Assembly: GCF_014698795.1 (NCBI RefSeq)
Contig: NZ_JACJTR010000003.1
Location: 62,001-126,000, forward strand
Reading direction: 5' to 3'
Source: Nostoc sp. FACHB-892
Lineage (GTDB): Bacteria > Cyanobacteriota > Cyanobacteriia > Cyanobacteriales > Nostocaceae
Length of the DNA: 64,000 nt
The notes under the pieces were generated by a model. It did no database searches. It saw nothing but the letters and a program-made list of their open reading frames with translations, and was not told the origin of the DNA. Each line of letters opens with the position of its first letter. The first letter of the stretch is position 1. A program made the translations under genes and the position numbers. Below are positions 35,656-44,603 of this stretch, piece after piece.

Positions 35656-36192
35656 ATGGCTAACCTTCCTCCATCTCATTATCCAGAAATTGGCTCTTTA
35701 GGAGAAGACCTAGTAGCCCAATGGTTGCAATCTACAGGTTGGATAATTCTCCATCGTCGCTTTTCTAGTCGCTGGGGAGAAATCGATATTATTGCTGAAT
35801 ATCATGGAGTAACTGGGAAAGAGCAGGGGAGCAGGGGAGAATACCCCACTCCCCACTCCCCATTCCCCACTCCCCAGTCATTATTGGCATTTGTTGAAGT
35901 CAAAACCCGCAGTTCAGGTAGTTGGGATACAGGGGGAAGAAGCGCAATCACCCCACAAAAGCAAGTCAAAATCTCGCGGACAGCTGGAATGTTTTTAGCT
36001 CAGTACCCTGAAAAGGCAGATTATTCTTGCCGATTTGATGTTGCTATTGTCTACTGCCAAAGGATATCTAAAAATCTGACTGGTGTTATAGCAACCCAGG
36101 AAGCTCTTGCAACTTCATCAGCAGCCGGATATAAGTTTAAGCTGCAAGAATATATTCTTGCAGCTTTCGACTCTTCAGTTGATAATAGTTAA
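35656..36192 (+). CDS. yraN: YraN / UPF0102-family nuclease-like protein with a repeat-derived insert
   Basis: 178 residues. UPF0102 motifs are [31 protein letters not shown], then [12 protein letters not shown], with the D...ExK residues of the PD-(D/E)xK fold. Between the aspartate strand and the ExK strand, where the family has a short loop, about 23 residues ([20 protein letters not shown] and on) are translated heptamer repeat from 35818-35878. The insert lies in a surface loop next to the active site. The rest is full length. YraN is linked to DNA recombination and uptake in other bacteria; its reaction is not settled. Confidence 0.9.
   Translation: MANLPPSHYPEIGSLGEDLVAQWLQSTGWIILHRRFSSRWGEIDIIAEYHGVTGKEQGSRGEYPTPHSPFPTPQSLLAFVEVKTRSSGSWDTGGRSAITPQKQVKISRTAGMFLAQYPEKADYSCRFDVAIVYCQRISKNLTGVIATQEALATSSAAGYKFKLQEYILAAFDSSVDNS
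35818..35880. repeat. in-frame heptamer repeat inside yraN
   Basis: AGCAGGGGAGCAGGGGAG is followed by CCCCACTCCCCACTCCCC, an inverted pair, inserted in frame within the coding sequence. Confidence 0.85.
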
Positions 36193-36463
36193 TTGGTAAT
36201 GCTTGAAGAATTCAGAGGTCAGAATGGGCTAAACGCCCAGCTAACAGCAGTCAGAATCAATTAGTTGGGATTCAAACCCACCACTAAATTGTTCGCCCTT
36301 GGCGTTCCCGCAGGGTGGAACACTAAAAAAAGTATATTTAGCGGGGGTGTTAAACCCCTTTATCTGTCAGTCGTACAAAATTCATGGATTTATTTTGACT
36401 TCTGACTCCTAACTACTGAATTCTTTCTTGATAATTTTGTAGTGGCGTTACAATCCAATAGAG
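36193..36463. other. gap with small palindromic repeats
   Basis: 271 bases between convergent yraN and the next gene. It contains GGGC-TAAAC-GCCC near 36226, a TTCCCGCAGGGTGG element near 36305 (the same core as at 5899), and GCGGGGGTGTTAAACCCC near 36340. These are dispersed cyanobacterial repeats; the hairpins may act as terminators. I see no gene. Confidence 0.5.
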
Positions 36464-36853
36464 TCACGCTAAAGTTTCTGGACAATAACCTAAGCCCCGG
36501 ACAAACTGCTGCCGGAATGCCTCGATTTCGTCTCTCTCTGGACTACCATGAGAGACGATCGCAACCTGATAGCGACGCATCACGTCTACAGGACACTGTC
36601 CTGCTTCCAAACTCCAAAGTGCCATTTGCACCCTCATTGGCGGCTCGTAGCTAATTCCCAATTCATTTAGAAAAGCGCGGAAGTCGCCATCTTCTTGGGG
36701 TGAGACTTGACCTCTGAGTTTGATCCTAACCACCCAGCCATCAATTTGATGAATTACGGTGACGAAAGAAACTGGTGTCTGGGGTCTAGCGTGCAGATGT
36801 TGAACGACCCTCAGGGTTAGACTGGCATTTGCCAGATAGTACAAGTATTCCAT
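36464..36853 (-). CDS. conserved hypothetical protein
   Basis: 129 residues, with good start context at MEYLYYLANASLTLRVVQHL. The beta/alpha pattern (PVSFVTVIHQIDGWVVRIKL, GDFRAFLNELGISYEPPMRV, VMRRYQVAIVSHGSPERDEI) suggests a small soluble fold of one or two beta sheets. It has no catalytic motif I recognise, no signal peptide and no membrane segment. Base composition is like the surrounding core genes, so it is probably an old cyanobacterial gene. Function unknown. Confidence 0.7.
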   Translation of the reverse strand: MEYLYYLANASLTLRVVQHLHARPQTPVSFVTVIHQIDGWVVRIKLRGQVSPQEDGDFRAFLNELGISYEPPMRVQMALWSLEAGQCPVDVMRRYQVAIVSHGSPERDEIEAFRQQFVRGLGYCPETLA

Positions 36854-37125
36854 GTTTGTTGGTGCTTGGGATCAAAGCCAATCCTACATATATATATTCG
36901 TCAATAAGTGCCTGTTCCCGGTAGGGTAAAAGCCCCCGTTTTTAGATAGGGAGGTTTACCCAATTTTTATGTTAATTTTTCCGTGTTACTTAATAGTAAC
37001 AATCTTATAGCCTAGTGAGAAAATTGAGCGAAGATGCCTTAAAGTTCCTATAGAAGTGAAAGCTCAAACTAAATTGTTTAAAAGAGTATAAATACTAAAT
37101 AAACCAAAAACTAGTACAAGCCAAT

Positions 37126-38325
37126 TTGAAAGACACATCTCGCCCACAAGAAAAAAATTTTGAATTAGATTGCTCGGTAGCTGGCTATGACTACGAACTA
37201 GCTCCAGAACTCATTGCTCAAAACCCAGCAGTTCCTAGAGACAGCTCAAGGTTACTCGTGGTTAATTCTCCCACTACAGGTACTGAAACAGAACCCATAC
37301 ACCACATTTTCCATGATTTGCCCGCACTGCTGCGCTCTGGAGATTTGTTGGTTATGAACAATACAAGAGTCATTCCAGCGCGGCTTTATGGTCATAAATC
37401 TACTGGTGGTAAAATCCAGGTGTTGCTGTTGGAAGAACGGCAGTATAACTGTTGGTTAGCTTTAGTTAAGCCAGGAAAAAGCTTCAAACAGGGGACAAAG
37501 ATTATTTTTGAACCGAGGCAAGCGGGGACTGGTGGTTGGGGATTAGGGATTGGGGATTGGGAAGATTCTTCTCTAGTCCCTAGTCCCCAGTCCCCAGTCC
37601 CCAGTCGCCAACTCACGGCTACGGTTCTAGAAACAGACGCAGCAACCGGGGGGCGTTTGTTGCAATTTGATGTGCCAGAGGGAAAGCCTTTGGTGCAACT
37701 GTTAGAGGTATTTGGTGAAGTGCCGTTACCACCATACATCACTACCTCGTCAGCTGCTGATGAGCAGTATCAGACAGTTTATGCAAAACAACCAGGAGCG
37801 ATCGCAGCTCCGACGGCAGGATTACACTTTACCCCAGGATTGTTACAAAAGTTGCGCGATCGCAATATCAATCAAGCTTTTATAACGCTACACGTTGGTG
37901 TTGGGACATTTCGCCCTGTAGAAGTGGAGGATGTTACTACCCATCAGATGCATGAAGAGTGGATTGAAGTACCCGCCGCTACAGTAGAGCAAATCCGCGC
38001 CACTAAAGCAGCTGGCGGTCGAATTATTGCTGTGGGAACAACGGCAGTCAGGGCCTTAGAAGGGGCGGCTCAATCTGGGAATTTACAACCATTTTGCGGG
38101 AAAACAGACTTGTTTATTTATCCCGGCTACCAATGGCGGGTGGTGGATGGTTTAATTACGAATTTTCACCTGCCGCGTTCCAGTTTGTTGATGCTGGTAA
38201 GTGCGCTAATTGGCAGACAACGATTATTGAATATATACAACGAAGCGATTGCTTTTGGATATCGCTTTTATTCATTCGGTGATGCAATGCTAATTTTACC
38301 TGAAGGTGTAGGAGTTAGGAGTTAG
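37126..38325 (+). CDS. queA: tRNA S-adenosylmethionine ribosyltransferase-isomerase, with a repeat-derived insert
   Basis: 399 residues from TTG 37126; no better in-frame ATG precedes the conserved [20 protein letters not shown]. QueA signatures are [68 protein letters not shown] and [19 protein letters not shown]. It moves the ribosyl part of SAM onto preQ1-modified tRNA to form epoxyqueuosine. Residues ~138-162 ([20 protein letters not shown] and on) are translated heptamer repeat sitting between two beta strands of the mobile domain. The catalytic regions are untouched, so the enzyme probably tolerates it. It stands alone. Confidence 0.95.
   Translation: MKDTSRPQEKNFELDCSVAGYDYELAPELIAQNPAVPRDSSRLLVVNSPTTGTETEPIHHIFHDLPALLRSGDLLVMNNTRVIPARLYGHKSTGGKIQVLLLEERQYNCWLALVKPGKSFKQGTKIIFEPRQAGTGGWGLGIGDWEDSSLVPSPQSPVPSRQLTATVLETDAATGGRLLQFDVPEGKPLVQLLEVFGEVPLPPYITTSSAADEQYQTVYAKQPGAIAAPTAGLHFTPGLLQKLRDRNINQAFITLHVGVGTFRPVEVEDVTTHQMHEEWIEVPAATVEQIRATKAAGGRIIAVGTTAVRALEGAAQSGNLQPFCGKTDLFIYPGYQWRVVDGLITNFHLPRSSLLMLVSALIGRQRLLNIYNEAIAFGYRFYSFGDAMLILPEGVGVRS
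37528..37608. repeat. in-frame heptamer repeat inside queA
   Basis: GGGGATTAGGGATTGGGGAT is followed by CTAGTCCCCAGTCCCCAGTC, an inverted pair of heptamer arrays carried in frame. Confidence 0.85.
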
Positions 38326-38421
38326 GAGTTAGAAGTTAAAAGTTGGAAATTTGGAATTTTTTCTTTCACGATGGGTACTCTGACTTATGAGGAGCTAAAA
38401 ATAAGTATAGGTCTGCGATTC

Positions 38422-39531
38422 ATGTCAGAAAAATCCCTATTCTCTCAGTGGTTACATTTATTTTGCCGGGTGACACTCAGTGGCTGTTCTACGTTTTTGG
38501 TCTTGGCTGCACCGACAATTACTAATTTTCCAGTTAGCAAACTGCTAGCAGAAACCGCAATTTCTCAGGATCTCGAAGCAGCTAGCTTTTTCCAGCAAGG
38601 AGTCACGCGCTATAACCGTAAAGACTTACAGGGTGCGGAATATGCATTTCGTCAAGCGTTGCAACGAGATCCTAGCCTGGAAGCAGCACGAAATTATCTA
38701 GGTAATATATTTGTGGAGCAAAATCGCCTGGATGTAGCTTTACAAGAATATGCAGAGGTGATTAAAACTAATCCCAATTCTAGTGAAGCTTATTACAATT
38801 TGGGGTTAGTGCTGCATCGACAAGGAGAAAAAGACGCAGCGATTACAGCTTATCGCCAGAGCCTTGTGATAGATGCCACAAGGGTAGCAGCATTGTATAA
38901 TTTGGGTTTGGCGCTCTATGAACAAGGACAGCTTGAGGATGCGATCGCAGCATACCAGCAAGCAATTAATTTAGATAGCAGCAACGCCAAGGCTTATTTT
39001 AACTTGGCGATCGCCTTGCAACAACAAGGTCAAATAGAGCCTGCGATCGTCACTTATCGCCAAGCCTTGCAGCTAGATCCTAAAAATGCCATAGCCTATA
39101 ATAATATGGCAAATTTGCTAGCAATTCAAGGTCAAGCTTCTGAGGCTATTTCTGTTTATCGGCAAGCTATTCGCCTAAATCCTAAAAACGCATCAGTTTA
39201 CCATAACTTGGGAATAACTTTATATAATCAGGGCGAGCTCAAGAAAGCTGGTCGAGTATTGAAACGTGCCCATAACGAATATCGTGAGCAAGGGAACATT
39301 GAACAAGCTGAAAAGATTGAGCAGCTAATGCAGCAAATTGCCCAGAAAATTGGGCAACAGCAGTCTCAAGCTAGTCAAACAGCTACTCCTTCTCAGAGTT
39401 CAGCCACTACAAGTAATTTAGTAGAAAAACTTAAGCGACAAACGCCAAATCAACCAGAAACTTCAGCCGACCCTGACAATGTGCCTTTCTCAGTTGAATT
39501 CCAGCCTACTTTAACAAGTCCCGGACAATAA
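38422..39531 (+). CDS. exported TPR-repeat protein
   Basis: About 369 residues from ATG 38422 (the frame extends to 38371). The N-terminus has a signal-like segment (FCRVTLSGCSTFLVLAAPTI). Residues ~65-300 hold at least seven TPR units: AEYAFRQALQRDPSLEAARN, YAEVIKTNPNSSEAYYNLGL, AYRQSLVIDATRVAALYNLG and so on, each 34 residues. A Gln/Ser-rich tail (~315-369) ends it. TPR arrays bind other proteins; the partner is unknown. Heptamers (GGAGTTA) separate it from queA, and a strong terminator follows it. Confidence 0.88.
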   Translation: MSEKSLFSQWLHLFCRVTLSGCSTFLVLAAPTITNFPVSKLLAETAISQDLEAASFFQQGVTRYNRKDLQGAEYAFRQALQRDPSLEAARNYLGNIFVEQNRLDVALQEYAEVIKTNPNSSEAYYNLGLVLHRQGEKDAAITAYRQSLVIDATRVAALYNLGLALYEQGQLEDAIAAYQQAINLDSSNAKAYFNLAIALQQQGQIEPAIVTYRQALQLDPKNAIAYNNMANLLAIQGQASEAISVYRQAIRLNPKNASVYHNLGITLYNQGELKKAGRVLKRAHNEYREQGNIEQAEKIEQLMQQIAQKIGQQQSQASQTATPSQSSATTSNLVEKLKRQTPNQPETSADPDNVPFSVEFQPTLTSPGQ

Positions 39532-39566
39532 AAAACTCAGAGTTAGAAATAAAAGAAGAAGCCATC

Positions 39567-39617
39567 CGCCAGTAGTCAGAATTCAGCATCAATTCTGGCG
39601 ACTGGCGCTTTTATTTT
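39567..39617 (+). terminator. Rho-independent terminator of the TPR gene
   Basis: CGCCAGT...CAGAATT pairs with AATTCTG...ACTGGCG around a short loop, followed by CTTTTATTTT. It lies 36 bases after the stop codon. Confidence 0.8.
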
Positions 39618-39684
39618 CCTTGATAGTTAATAAGCTGATGCGCGTTTAAACTATATAAACACTTTTGATGTGGTTAACTGCTGA

Positions 39685-39715
39685 CTGATGACTGTTAACC
39701 GTCAACAGTCATCAG
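39685..39715. terminator. perfect 12-bp hairpin between convergent genes
   Basis: CTGATGACTGTT, loop AACCGTC, AACAGTCATCAG. It lies between the TPR gene and ktrA, whose ends face each other, and may stop transcripts coming from ktrA. Heptamers of the TCATCAG type surround it. Confidence 0.55.
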
Positions 39716-39767
39716 TCATCAGGTAAATGTACAAATTAAATGCGTAACAGCTTAACTTTTAACTTTT

Positions 39768-40463
39768 TTAAATCGGCAAACGATTGATATCTTTATTGCA
39801 GCCAATAACTACCATTGCTGAACCACGTTCTAAACGCTTAGTGGGGTCAGGATTAATTATAAATTTACCATCCTGGCTCACCGCTAGCAAATTTAAACCG
39901 TAGCGGTTACGAAGTTGAAGCTCAGTGATTGTTTTGTCGTGAAATTCATCAGGCACAATCAACTCTACAATACTGTTATCTGGGTCTAGATCAAACCGAT
40001 CTAATATTGCTGGTTTGGTAAGTGTACGTGCTAAGGCACAGCCCGCTTCATACTCAGGAAAAACAACATGATCTGCTCCGACTCGCCGCAACAGTTTACG
40101 GTGAACTTCACTAGAAGCTTTGGCAACGACATGGGGTACACCAGCCTCTTTCACATTTAGGGTAGTTATGATGCTTTCTTGAACGTAGTTGCCAATCGCT
40201 ACAATTACAGTATCAAATTCAAAAATTCCAGCTTCTTTGAGTGCGGCTGGTTCTGTAGAGTCTAGTTGCAAAGCATGACCAACTATTCCCTCAGTTAATG
40301 CTTCTGAAACTCGTTTTTCATCAATATCTGTTGCCAGCACTTGATAACCAAAATTGTGCAATGTGGAACAAACAGACCTACCAAAACGACCCAAACCAAT
40401 TACAGCAAATTGGTGGTTATCTTTACGTAAACTGCGAAAAAAACTTAATGATGACAGATTCAC
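39768..40463 (-). CDS. ktrA: potassium-channel regulatory subunit KtrA/TrkA (RCK domains)
   Basis: 231 residues. Residues 18-140 are an RCK-N/TrkA-N Rossmann domain with GLGRFG at 23-28 and the adenosine-binding aspartate in VLATDIDEKRV. Residues ~150-231 are the TrkA-C domain (NSIVELIVPDEFHDKTITEL ... LERGSAMVVIGCNKDINRL). KtrA forms a cytosolic octameric ring under the KtrB pore and gates it with ATP/ADP or NAD(H). It lies downstream of ktrB on the same strand, 200 bases away, with a heptamer repeat block between them. In cyanobacteria KtrAB supports K+ uptake after osmotic shock. Confidence 0.93.
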   Translation of the reverse strand: MNLSSLSFFRSLRKDNHQFAVIGLGRFGRSVCSTLHNFGYQVLATDIDEKRVSEALTEGIVGHALQLDSTEPAALKEAGIFEFDTVIVAIGNYVQESIITTLNVKEAGVPHVVAKASSEVHRKLLRRVGADHVVFPEYEAGCALARTLTKPAILDRFDLDPDNSIVELIVPDEFHDKTITELQLRNRYGLNLLAVSQDGKFIINPDPTKRLERGSAMVVIGCNKDINRLPI

Positions 40464-40559
40464 CGTTGTTATCCTTATTATGGCTCCCTGTATTTAGGGC
40501 AAAAAACGCTCATACAGCTTGAATTAAAAATTTTATTTTTTGCCTTCCAATGTATATTT

Positions 40560-40668
40560 TATCAGTTTAGTTGTTAGTCATTAGTCATTGGTCATTAGTT
40601 ATTCTCCCCCCGCCTCCCCTGCTTCCTCATCCCGTACTCCCTACTCCCTACTCCCTACTCTCTATCCC
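40560..40668. repeat. heptamer repeats between ktrB and ktrA
   Basis: TTAGTCA / TTGGTCA units are followed by TCCCTAC / CTCCCTACTCCC units, up to the last codons of ktrB. Confidence 0.75.
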
Positions 40669-41999
40669 ACGAGTAAATTTTCTTCAGGATAGTGAATTCT
40701 GGTGGGGCGGGGGTCTCCTAGTATAGCGGACATCAGTAGTAAAATACCTACTCTTCCAACATACATCGTGACAATTAAGATGAGCTTTGCTGTTGTAGAA
40801 ATACTTGCTGTAATGCCTGTAGAAAGCCCTACAGTGGCGAAGGCTGATACCACTTCAAACAAAATTTTAATAAAATCTAATGTTGGATCTGTGAGGCTGA
40901 TTAAAATCGTAGCTAAAATCACGGCCGCTACTGAACCCACTAACACACCCACAGCTTTCAAAATTAAAGATATTGCTATTTTGCGATCATACAATAAAAC
41001 TTCTTCTTTCCCCTGAAGTATAGCTTTAGTGCAACTGGTCAAGACCCTCAAGGTTGTTGTTTTCATGCCTCCTCCTGTACCACCTGGACTTGCACCAAGA
41101 AACATTAGCGCGATCGTAATAAATAGACCAGCAGTGGTCATTTTGCCAATATCGATGGTGTTAAAACCAGCAGTTCTAGGAGTAACGGATTGGAACCACG
41201 CTACTAATATTTGGTCGCGTAAATTTAAAGAACCAAATGTTTCTGGGTTTCTGATTTCTATACAGAAAAAAGCAACAAATCCTATTAATAATAATATAAC
41301 AGTTGTACTGGTTGCAACTTTAAAGTCTAGAGAAAATCTTTGCATTCTAATAGATTGTTTTAAAATGTGATCGCGCAACCAAAAGTACATTTCCAAAATT
41401 ACTTGATACCCAATTCCCCCAAAGATAATTAGTATTGTAATGGTGAAGACTACTAAGAAGGATGACTGATAACCAATTAAGTTATCTTTAAATAAACTAA
41501 AACCAGCATTATTCCAAGAATTGATACTATGAAAAATTGCTAACCAAAGTCCTTTACTCCATCCATACTCAGGAACAAAAGCTGGTAGCAGTAAAAATAT
41601 ACCTGTAATTTCAAAAATTAAAGTGGTGGCAATAATTGAACGGATTACTTGGGCGCTACCACTCATCCCCGGTCGGTCTAAAGCTTGTTGAATGGCTATT
41701 TTTTGCCGCATATCAAACCTACGACCAATGAGCAAAATTAGAAATGTAGTAGTTGTCATGTAGCCCAAACCGCCAATCTGAACTAATAGCGCAATAAATA
41801 ACTGACCCCAAAAGGAAAAATAAGTACCAGGATCAACTACTGATAAACCTGTGACACAAACTGCGGATGTGGAGGTGAATAATGCCACAATCAGGTCATT
41901 CCAAGTACCATTACTAGTCGAGAAAGGCATCATCAACAGGATAGTACCTACAGTGATGACAGCTAGAAATCCCAAACATATTGTGCGAGCAACAGTCAT
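40662..41999 (-). CDS. ktrB: potassium transporter pore subunit KtrB/TrkH
   Basis: 445 residues with about ten membrane segments. The four pore loops that line the ion path are recognisable: TSTSAVCVTGLSV, HSINSWNNAGFSLF, MFLGASPGGTGGGMKTTT, and VVSAFATVGLSTGIT, each with the selectivity glycine. The fold is the M-P-M repeat of the Trk/Ktr/HKT family in the plasma membrane. It starts directly at the first membrane helix, so the N-terminus is short compared with TrkH and nearer to KtrB. It is partnered with KtrA downstream. Na+-dependent K+ uptake is the likely activity. Confidence 0.93.
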   Translation of the reverse strand: MTVARTICLGFLAVITVGTILLMMPFSTSNGTWNDLIVALFTSTSAVCVTGLSVVDPGTYFSFWGQLFIALLVQIGGLGYMTTTTFLILLIGRRFDMRQKIAIQQALDRPGMSGSAQVIRSIIATTLIFEITGIFLLLPAFVPEYGWSKGLWLAIFHSINSWNNAGFSLFKDNLIGYQSSFLVVFTITILIIFGGIGYQVILEMYFWLRDHILKQSIRMQRFSLDFKVATSTTVILLLIGFVAFFCIEIRNPETFGSLNLRDQILVAWFQSVTPRTAGFNTIDIGKMTTAGLFITIALMFLGASPGGTGGGMKTTTLRVLTSCTKAILQGKEEVLLYDRKIAISLILKAVGVLVGSVAAVILATILISLTDPTLDFIKILFEVVSAFATVGLSTGITASISTTAKLILIVTMYVGRVGILLLMSAILGDPRPTRIHYPEENLLVG

Positions 42000-42040
42000 A
42001 ATTAATTGAAAATTTCAAATTAAAAAACTCAATCATGTTA

Positions 42041-42066
42041 GGCATCCCGGAAACATCGGGTATGCC
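42041..42066. promoter_or_regulatory. hairpin in the divergent ktrB-methyltransferase gap
   Basis: GGCATCCCG, loop GAAACAT, CGGGTATGCC with one bulge. It lies 42 bases upstream of ktrB and could be an operator, a 5' leader hairpin or a dispersed repeat. Confidence 0.3.
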
Positions 42067-42237
42067 TAGGAGAGCAAAAGCAGCTTATTAAGGGAAAATC
42101 AGTAAATTTCTCTAGAGAAGAGAAACCAGAGTTTATTATCCCTGCAAACCAAAAGACCCTGTTTTAATTAAAAACACACATGGTAGCCTAATGTGTATGT
42201 TTTTTTAATTGGGCTTTGTCTTAACACAGCTTTTTTC

Positions 42238-43080
42238 ATGAGTGCAACACTTTACCAGCAAATCCAGCAATTTTACGACGCTTCCTCTGGTCTGTGGGAA
42301 CAGATTTGGGGCGAACACATGCACCACGGCTATTACGGTGCTGATGGTACCCAGACAAAAGACCGCCGTCAGGCTCAAATTGATTTAATCGAAGAACTGC
42401 TGAATTGGGCAGGGGTACAAGCAGCTGACAATATCTTAGATGTGGGTTGTGGTATTGGTGGCAGTTCTTTATACCTAGCGCAAAAGTTTAATGCTAAGGC
42501 TACAGGGATTACATTGAGTCCTGTACAAGCCGCCAGAGCAACGGAACGCGCAATGGAAGCTAATTTGAGTCTGAGAACACAGTTCCAAGTCGCAAATGCT
42601 CAAGCAATGCCCTTTGCTGACGATTCTTTTGACTTGGTTTGGTCGCTCGAAAGTGGCGAACATATGCCAGATAAAACCAAGTTTCTCCAGGAATGCTACC
42701 GGGTGTTGAAGCCTGGTGGCAAGTTAATTATGGTGACTTGGTGTCATCGACCAACTGATGAATCCCCACTAACGCCTGATGAAGAAAAGCATTTGCAGGA
42801 TATTTATCGGGTGTATTGTTTACCTTATGTGATTTCTTTGCCAGAGTACGAAGCGATCGCACGTCAACTACCATTAAACAATATCCGCACTGCTGATTGG
42901 TCGCAGGCTGTCGCCCCCTTTTGGAATGTAGTCATTGATTCCGCATTCACTCCCCAAGCGTTTTGGGGCTTACTAAATGCTGGTTGGACTACCATCCAAG
43001 GGGCATTATCTCTGGGATTAATGCGTCGCGGTTATCAGCGTGGGTTAATTCGGTTTGGCTTATTGTGCGGCAATAAGTAA
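42238..43080 (+). CDS. gamma-tocopherol methyltransferase-like SAM methyltransferase
   Basis: 280 residues from ATG 42238 (MSATLYQQIQQFYDASSGLW); 15 upstream codons to 42193 form a weak hydrophobic stretch that is not conserved. The N-terminal YDASSGLWEQIWGEHMHHGY is diagnostic of the tocopherol / MPBQ / sterol C-methyltransferase group. SAM motif I is ILDVGCGIGGSSLYLA, and QAMPFADDSFDLVWSLESGE with HMPDK follows. The C-terminus (FGLLCGNK) matches the tocopherol type. It probably methylates gamma-tocopherol to alpha-tocopherol in vitamin E synthesis at the inner envelope or plasma membrane. Related MPBQ methyltransferases are the main alternative. Confidence 0.85.
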   Translation: MSATLYQQIQQFYDASSGLWEQIWGEHMHHGYYGADGTQTKDRRQAQIDLIEELLNWAGVQAADNILDVGCGIGGSSLYLAQKFNAKATGITLSPVQAARATERAMEANLSLRTQFQVANAQAMPFADDSFDLVWSLESGEHMPDKTKFLQECYRVLKPGGKLIMVTWCHRPTDESPLTPDEEKHLQDIYRVYCLPYVISLPEYEAIARQLPLNNIRTADWSQAVAPFWNVVIDSAFTPQAFWGLLNAGWTTIQGALSLGLMRRGYQRGLIRFGLLCGNK

Positions 43081-43202
43081 AAACGCACGGTTGCCCTACT
43101 TCCTTAAGGGACTTCCAACTAAAAAATAATCAATCGTTTTGGAAGGCAGGGGAAGCTGGCGTTGCAGAAGAGGCAGGGGGAGAAAAAATTAGAAGCAGTT
43201 TA

Positions 43203-43552
43203 ATGCCAATTGCTTTCTCATTGTGATATTTGAGTAAGCAAAAAGGCATATTGCTTTCTCAAAACCCTTGATTACTTTGTCATTTCGGTAGATTCAGCAA
43301 GCAAAAAGGCATATTGCTTTCTCAAAATGCTTGATTACTGTCTCATTTCGGTAGATTTAGCAAGCAAAAAGACATATTGCTTTCTCAAAATGCTTGATTG
43401 CTTTCTCATTTCGGTAGATTTAGCAAGCAAAAAGGCATATTGCTTTCTCAAAATGCTTGATTGCTTTCTCATTTCGGTAGATTTAGCAAGCAAAAAGGCA
43501 TATTGCTTTCTCAAAATGCTTGATTGCTTTCTCATCTCGGTAGATCACGCAC
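43203..43552. repeat. 63-bp tandem repeat (minisatellite), about five and a half copies
   Basis: Units start at 43238, 43301, 43364, 43427 and 43490, exactly 63 bases apart. Each reads GCAAAAAGGCATATTGCTTT, CTCAAAATGCTTGATTGC and TTTCTCATTTCGGTAGATTT, and each contains the sub-repeat ATTGCTTTCTCA twice. A partial unit precedes them at 43203, and the last decays after 43535. The rest of 43081-43727 is ordinary AT-rich spacer. The period is a multiple of three, so frames stay open on both strands, but the peptides are Cys/Lys-rich and unlike any protein I know. There are no variable spacers, so it is not a CRISPR array. Confidence 0.92.
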
Positions 43553-43727
43553 TCATTTTAGTATTTTCCGCAAGTAAACAGCACTTTGTTTCTAATTTGA
43601 GTAATTTACGCAGTAGCGATCGCTGATATTTTAATTCCTTTAAGCGTTAAAGACTTAGAATTAGTTTGGTATACTCGCTAAAATTACATTCTAATAAAAT
43701 TAAATTTCTCATTTTTGAATTTCTGAA

Positions 43728-44510
43728 ATGCCACTCGAACTGCAAAACCTCACAGGCGGTTACACCTTAGTACCAATTGTTCAAAATATTAACCTGACTC
43801 TGCAAACAGGAGAATGGTTGAGTTTAGTTGGTGCTAATGGCTCAGGTAAATCTACTTTACTCAAATTGCTGAGTCGTATTCTTTCCCCACAGCAAGGAAT
43901 AGTGCTACTTGATGGCAAAGCAATTCACTCTCAACCCCCAAATGTAGTTGCACAGAAACTGGCATTATTACCGCAACAACAAACGGTTCCGGTTGGCTTA
44001 ACAGTGCGACAATTAGTAAGCTTAGGACGCACGCCACATCAACCTTGGTGGCAATGGGAATTAAATGCCGAAGATTGGGGCAAAGTGGAAGCTGCAATTG
44101 AAAAGACACAGCTAGAAAAATTTAGCGATCGCTTAGTCGAACAACTCTCAGGTGGTGAAAGACAACGGGCTTTTTTAGCTCTGGCACTAGCCCAAGAGCC
44201 AAAAATTTTACTATTAGATGAACCTACAACTTTTTTAGATATTAACTATCAACTGCAACTATTGGAACTACTTAAAGAACTAAATCAGCAGCAGGGATTA
44301 ACTATTATCACAGTTTTACACGAATTGAATTTAGCAGCACGGTATAGCTCTCGTATTGCATTATTAAAACAGGGTCATCTTTGGGAAGTTGGTACGCCTG
44401 AACAAGTTATGACACCAAATGCGATCGCTCAAGTATTTGGTGTGGAATCTGTGATTATTCACACACCTGTGGGTTTACAAGTTTGTGCTATTTCTGCTGT
44501 GTCATTATAA
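43728..44510 (+). CDS. iron-siderophore/cobalamin ABC transporter ATPase (FecE/FhuC-like)
   Basis: 260 residues. Walker A is GANGSGKST, the Q-loop LPQQQ, the signature LSGGERQRAFLALALAQ, Walker B ILLLDEPTTFLD, and the switch His is in TVLHELNLAARY. The FecCD-family ATPases that power uptake of Fe-siderophores, haem or B12 share TVRQLVSLGRTPHQPWW. The permease and binding-protein genes are not adjacent. It sits on the cytosolic face of the plasma membrane. The AT-rich upstream region may hold a Fur site, but I could not identify one. Confidence 0.9.
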   Translation: MPLELQNLTGGYTLVPIVQNINLTLQTGEWLSLVGANGSGKSTLLKLLSRILSPQQGIVLLDGKAIHSQPPNVVAQKLALLPQQQTVPVGLTVRQLVSLGRTPHQPWWQWELNAEDWGKVEAAIEKTQLEKFSDRLVEQLSGGERQRAFLALALAQEPKILLLDEPTTFLDINYQLQLLELLKELNQQQGLTIITVLHELNLAARYSSRIALLKQGHLWEVGTPEQVMTPNAIAQVFGVESVIIHTPVGLQVCAISAVSL

Positions 44511-44603
44511 CTCGATTACTTTTCTGACTAGAGTTTGACACTTTTTATTACTTCTGTAAAATTTTGCCAAATATACCCTTACAAATGCCTTAGTTAGGAA
44601 TAT

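Noticed and set aside
35052..35663. 203-residue plus-strand frame
   Set aside because: It is the antisense of the pentapeptide-repeat gene, whose periodic codons keep the opposite strand open.
36442..36654. 70-residue plus-strand frame
   Set aside because: It is antisense to the better supported 129-residue gene at 36464-36853.
43203..43552. CRISPR array
   Set aside because: The whole 63-bp unit repeats, with no unique spacers between short repeats and no cas genes nearby.
43327..43626. 99-residue gene over the tandem repeat (plus strand) and its 66-residue mirror on the minus strand
   Set aside because: Both frames exist only because the 63-base period is a multiple of three. There is no ribosome site, and the peptide composition is unlike a real protein.
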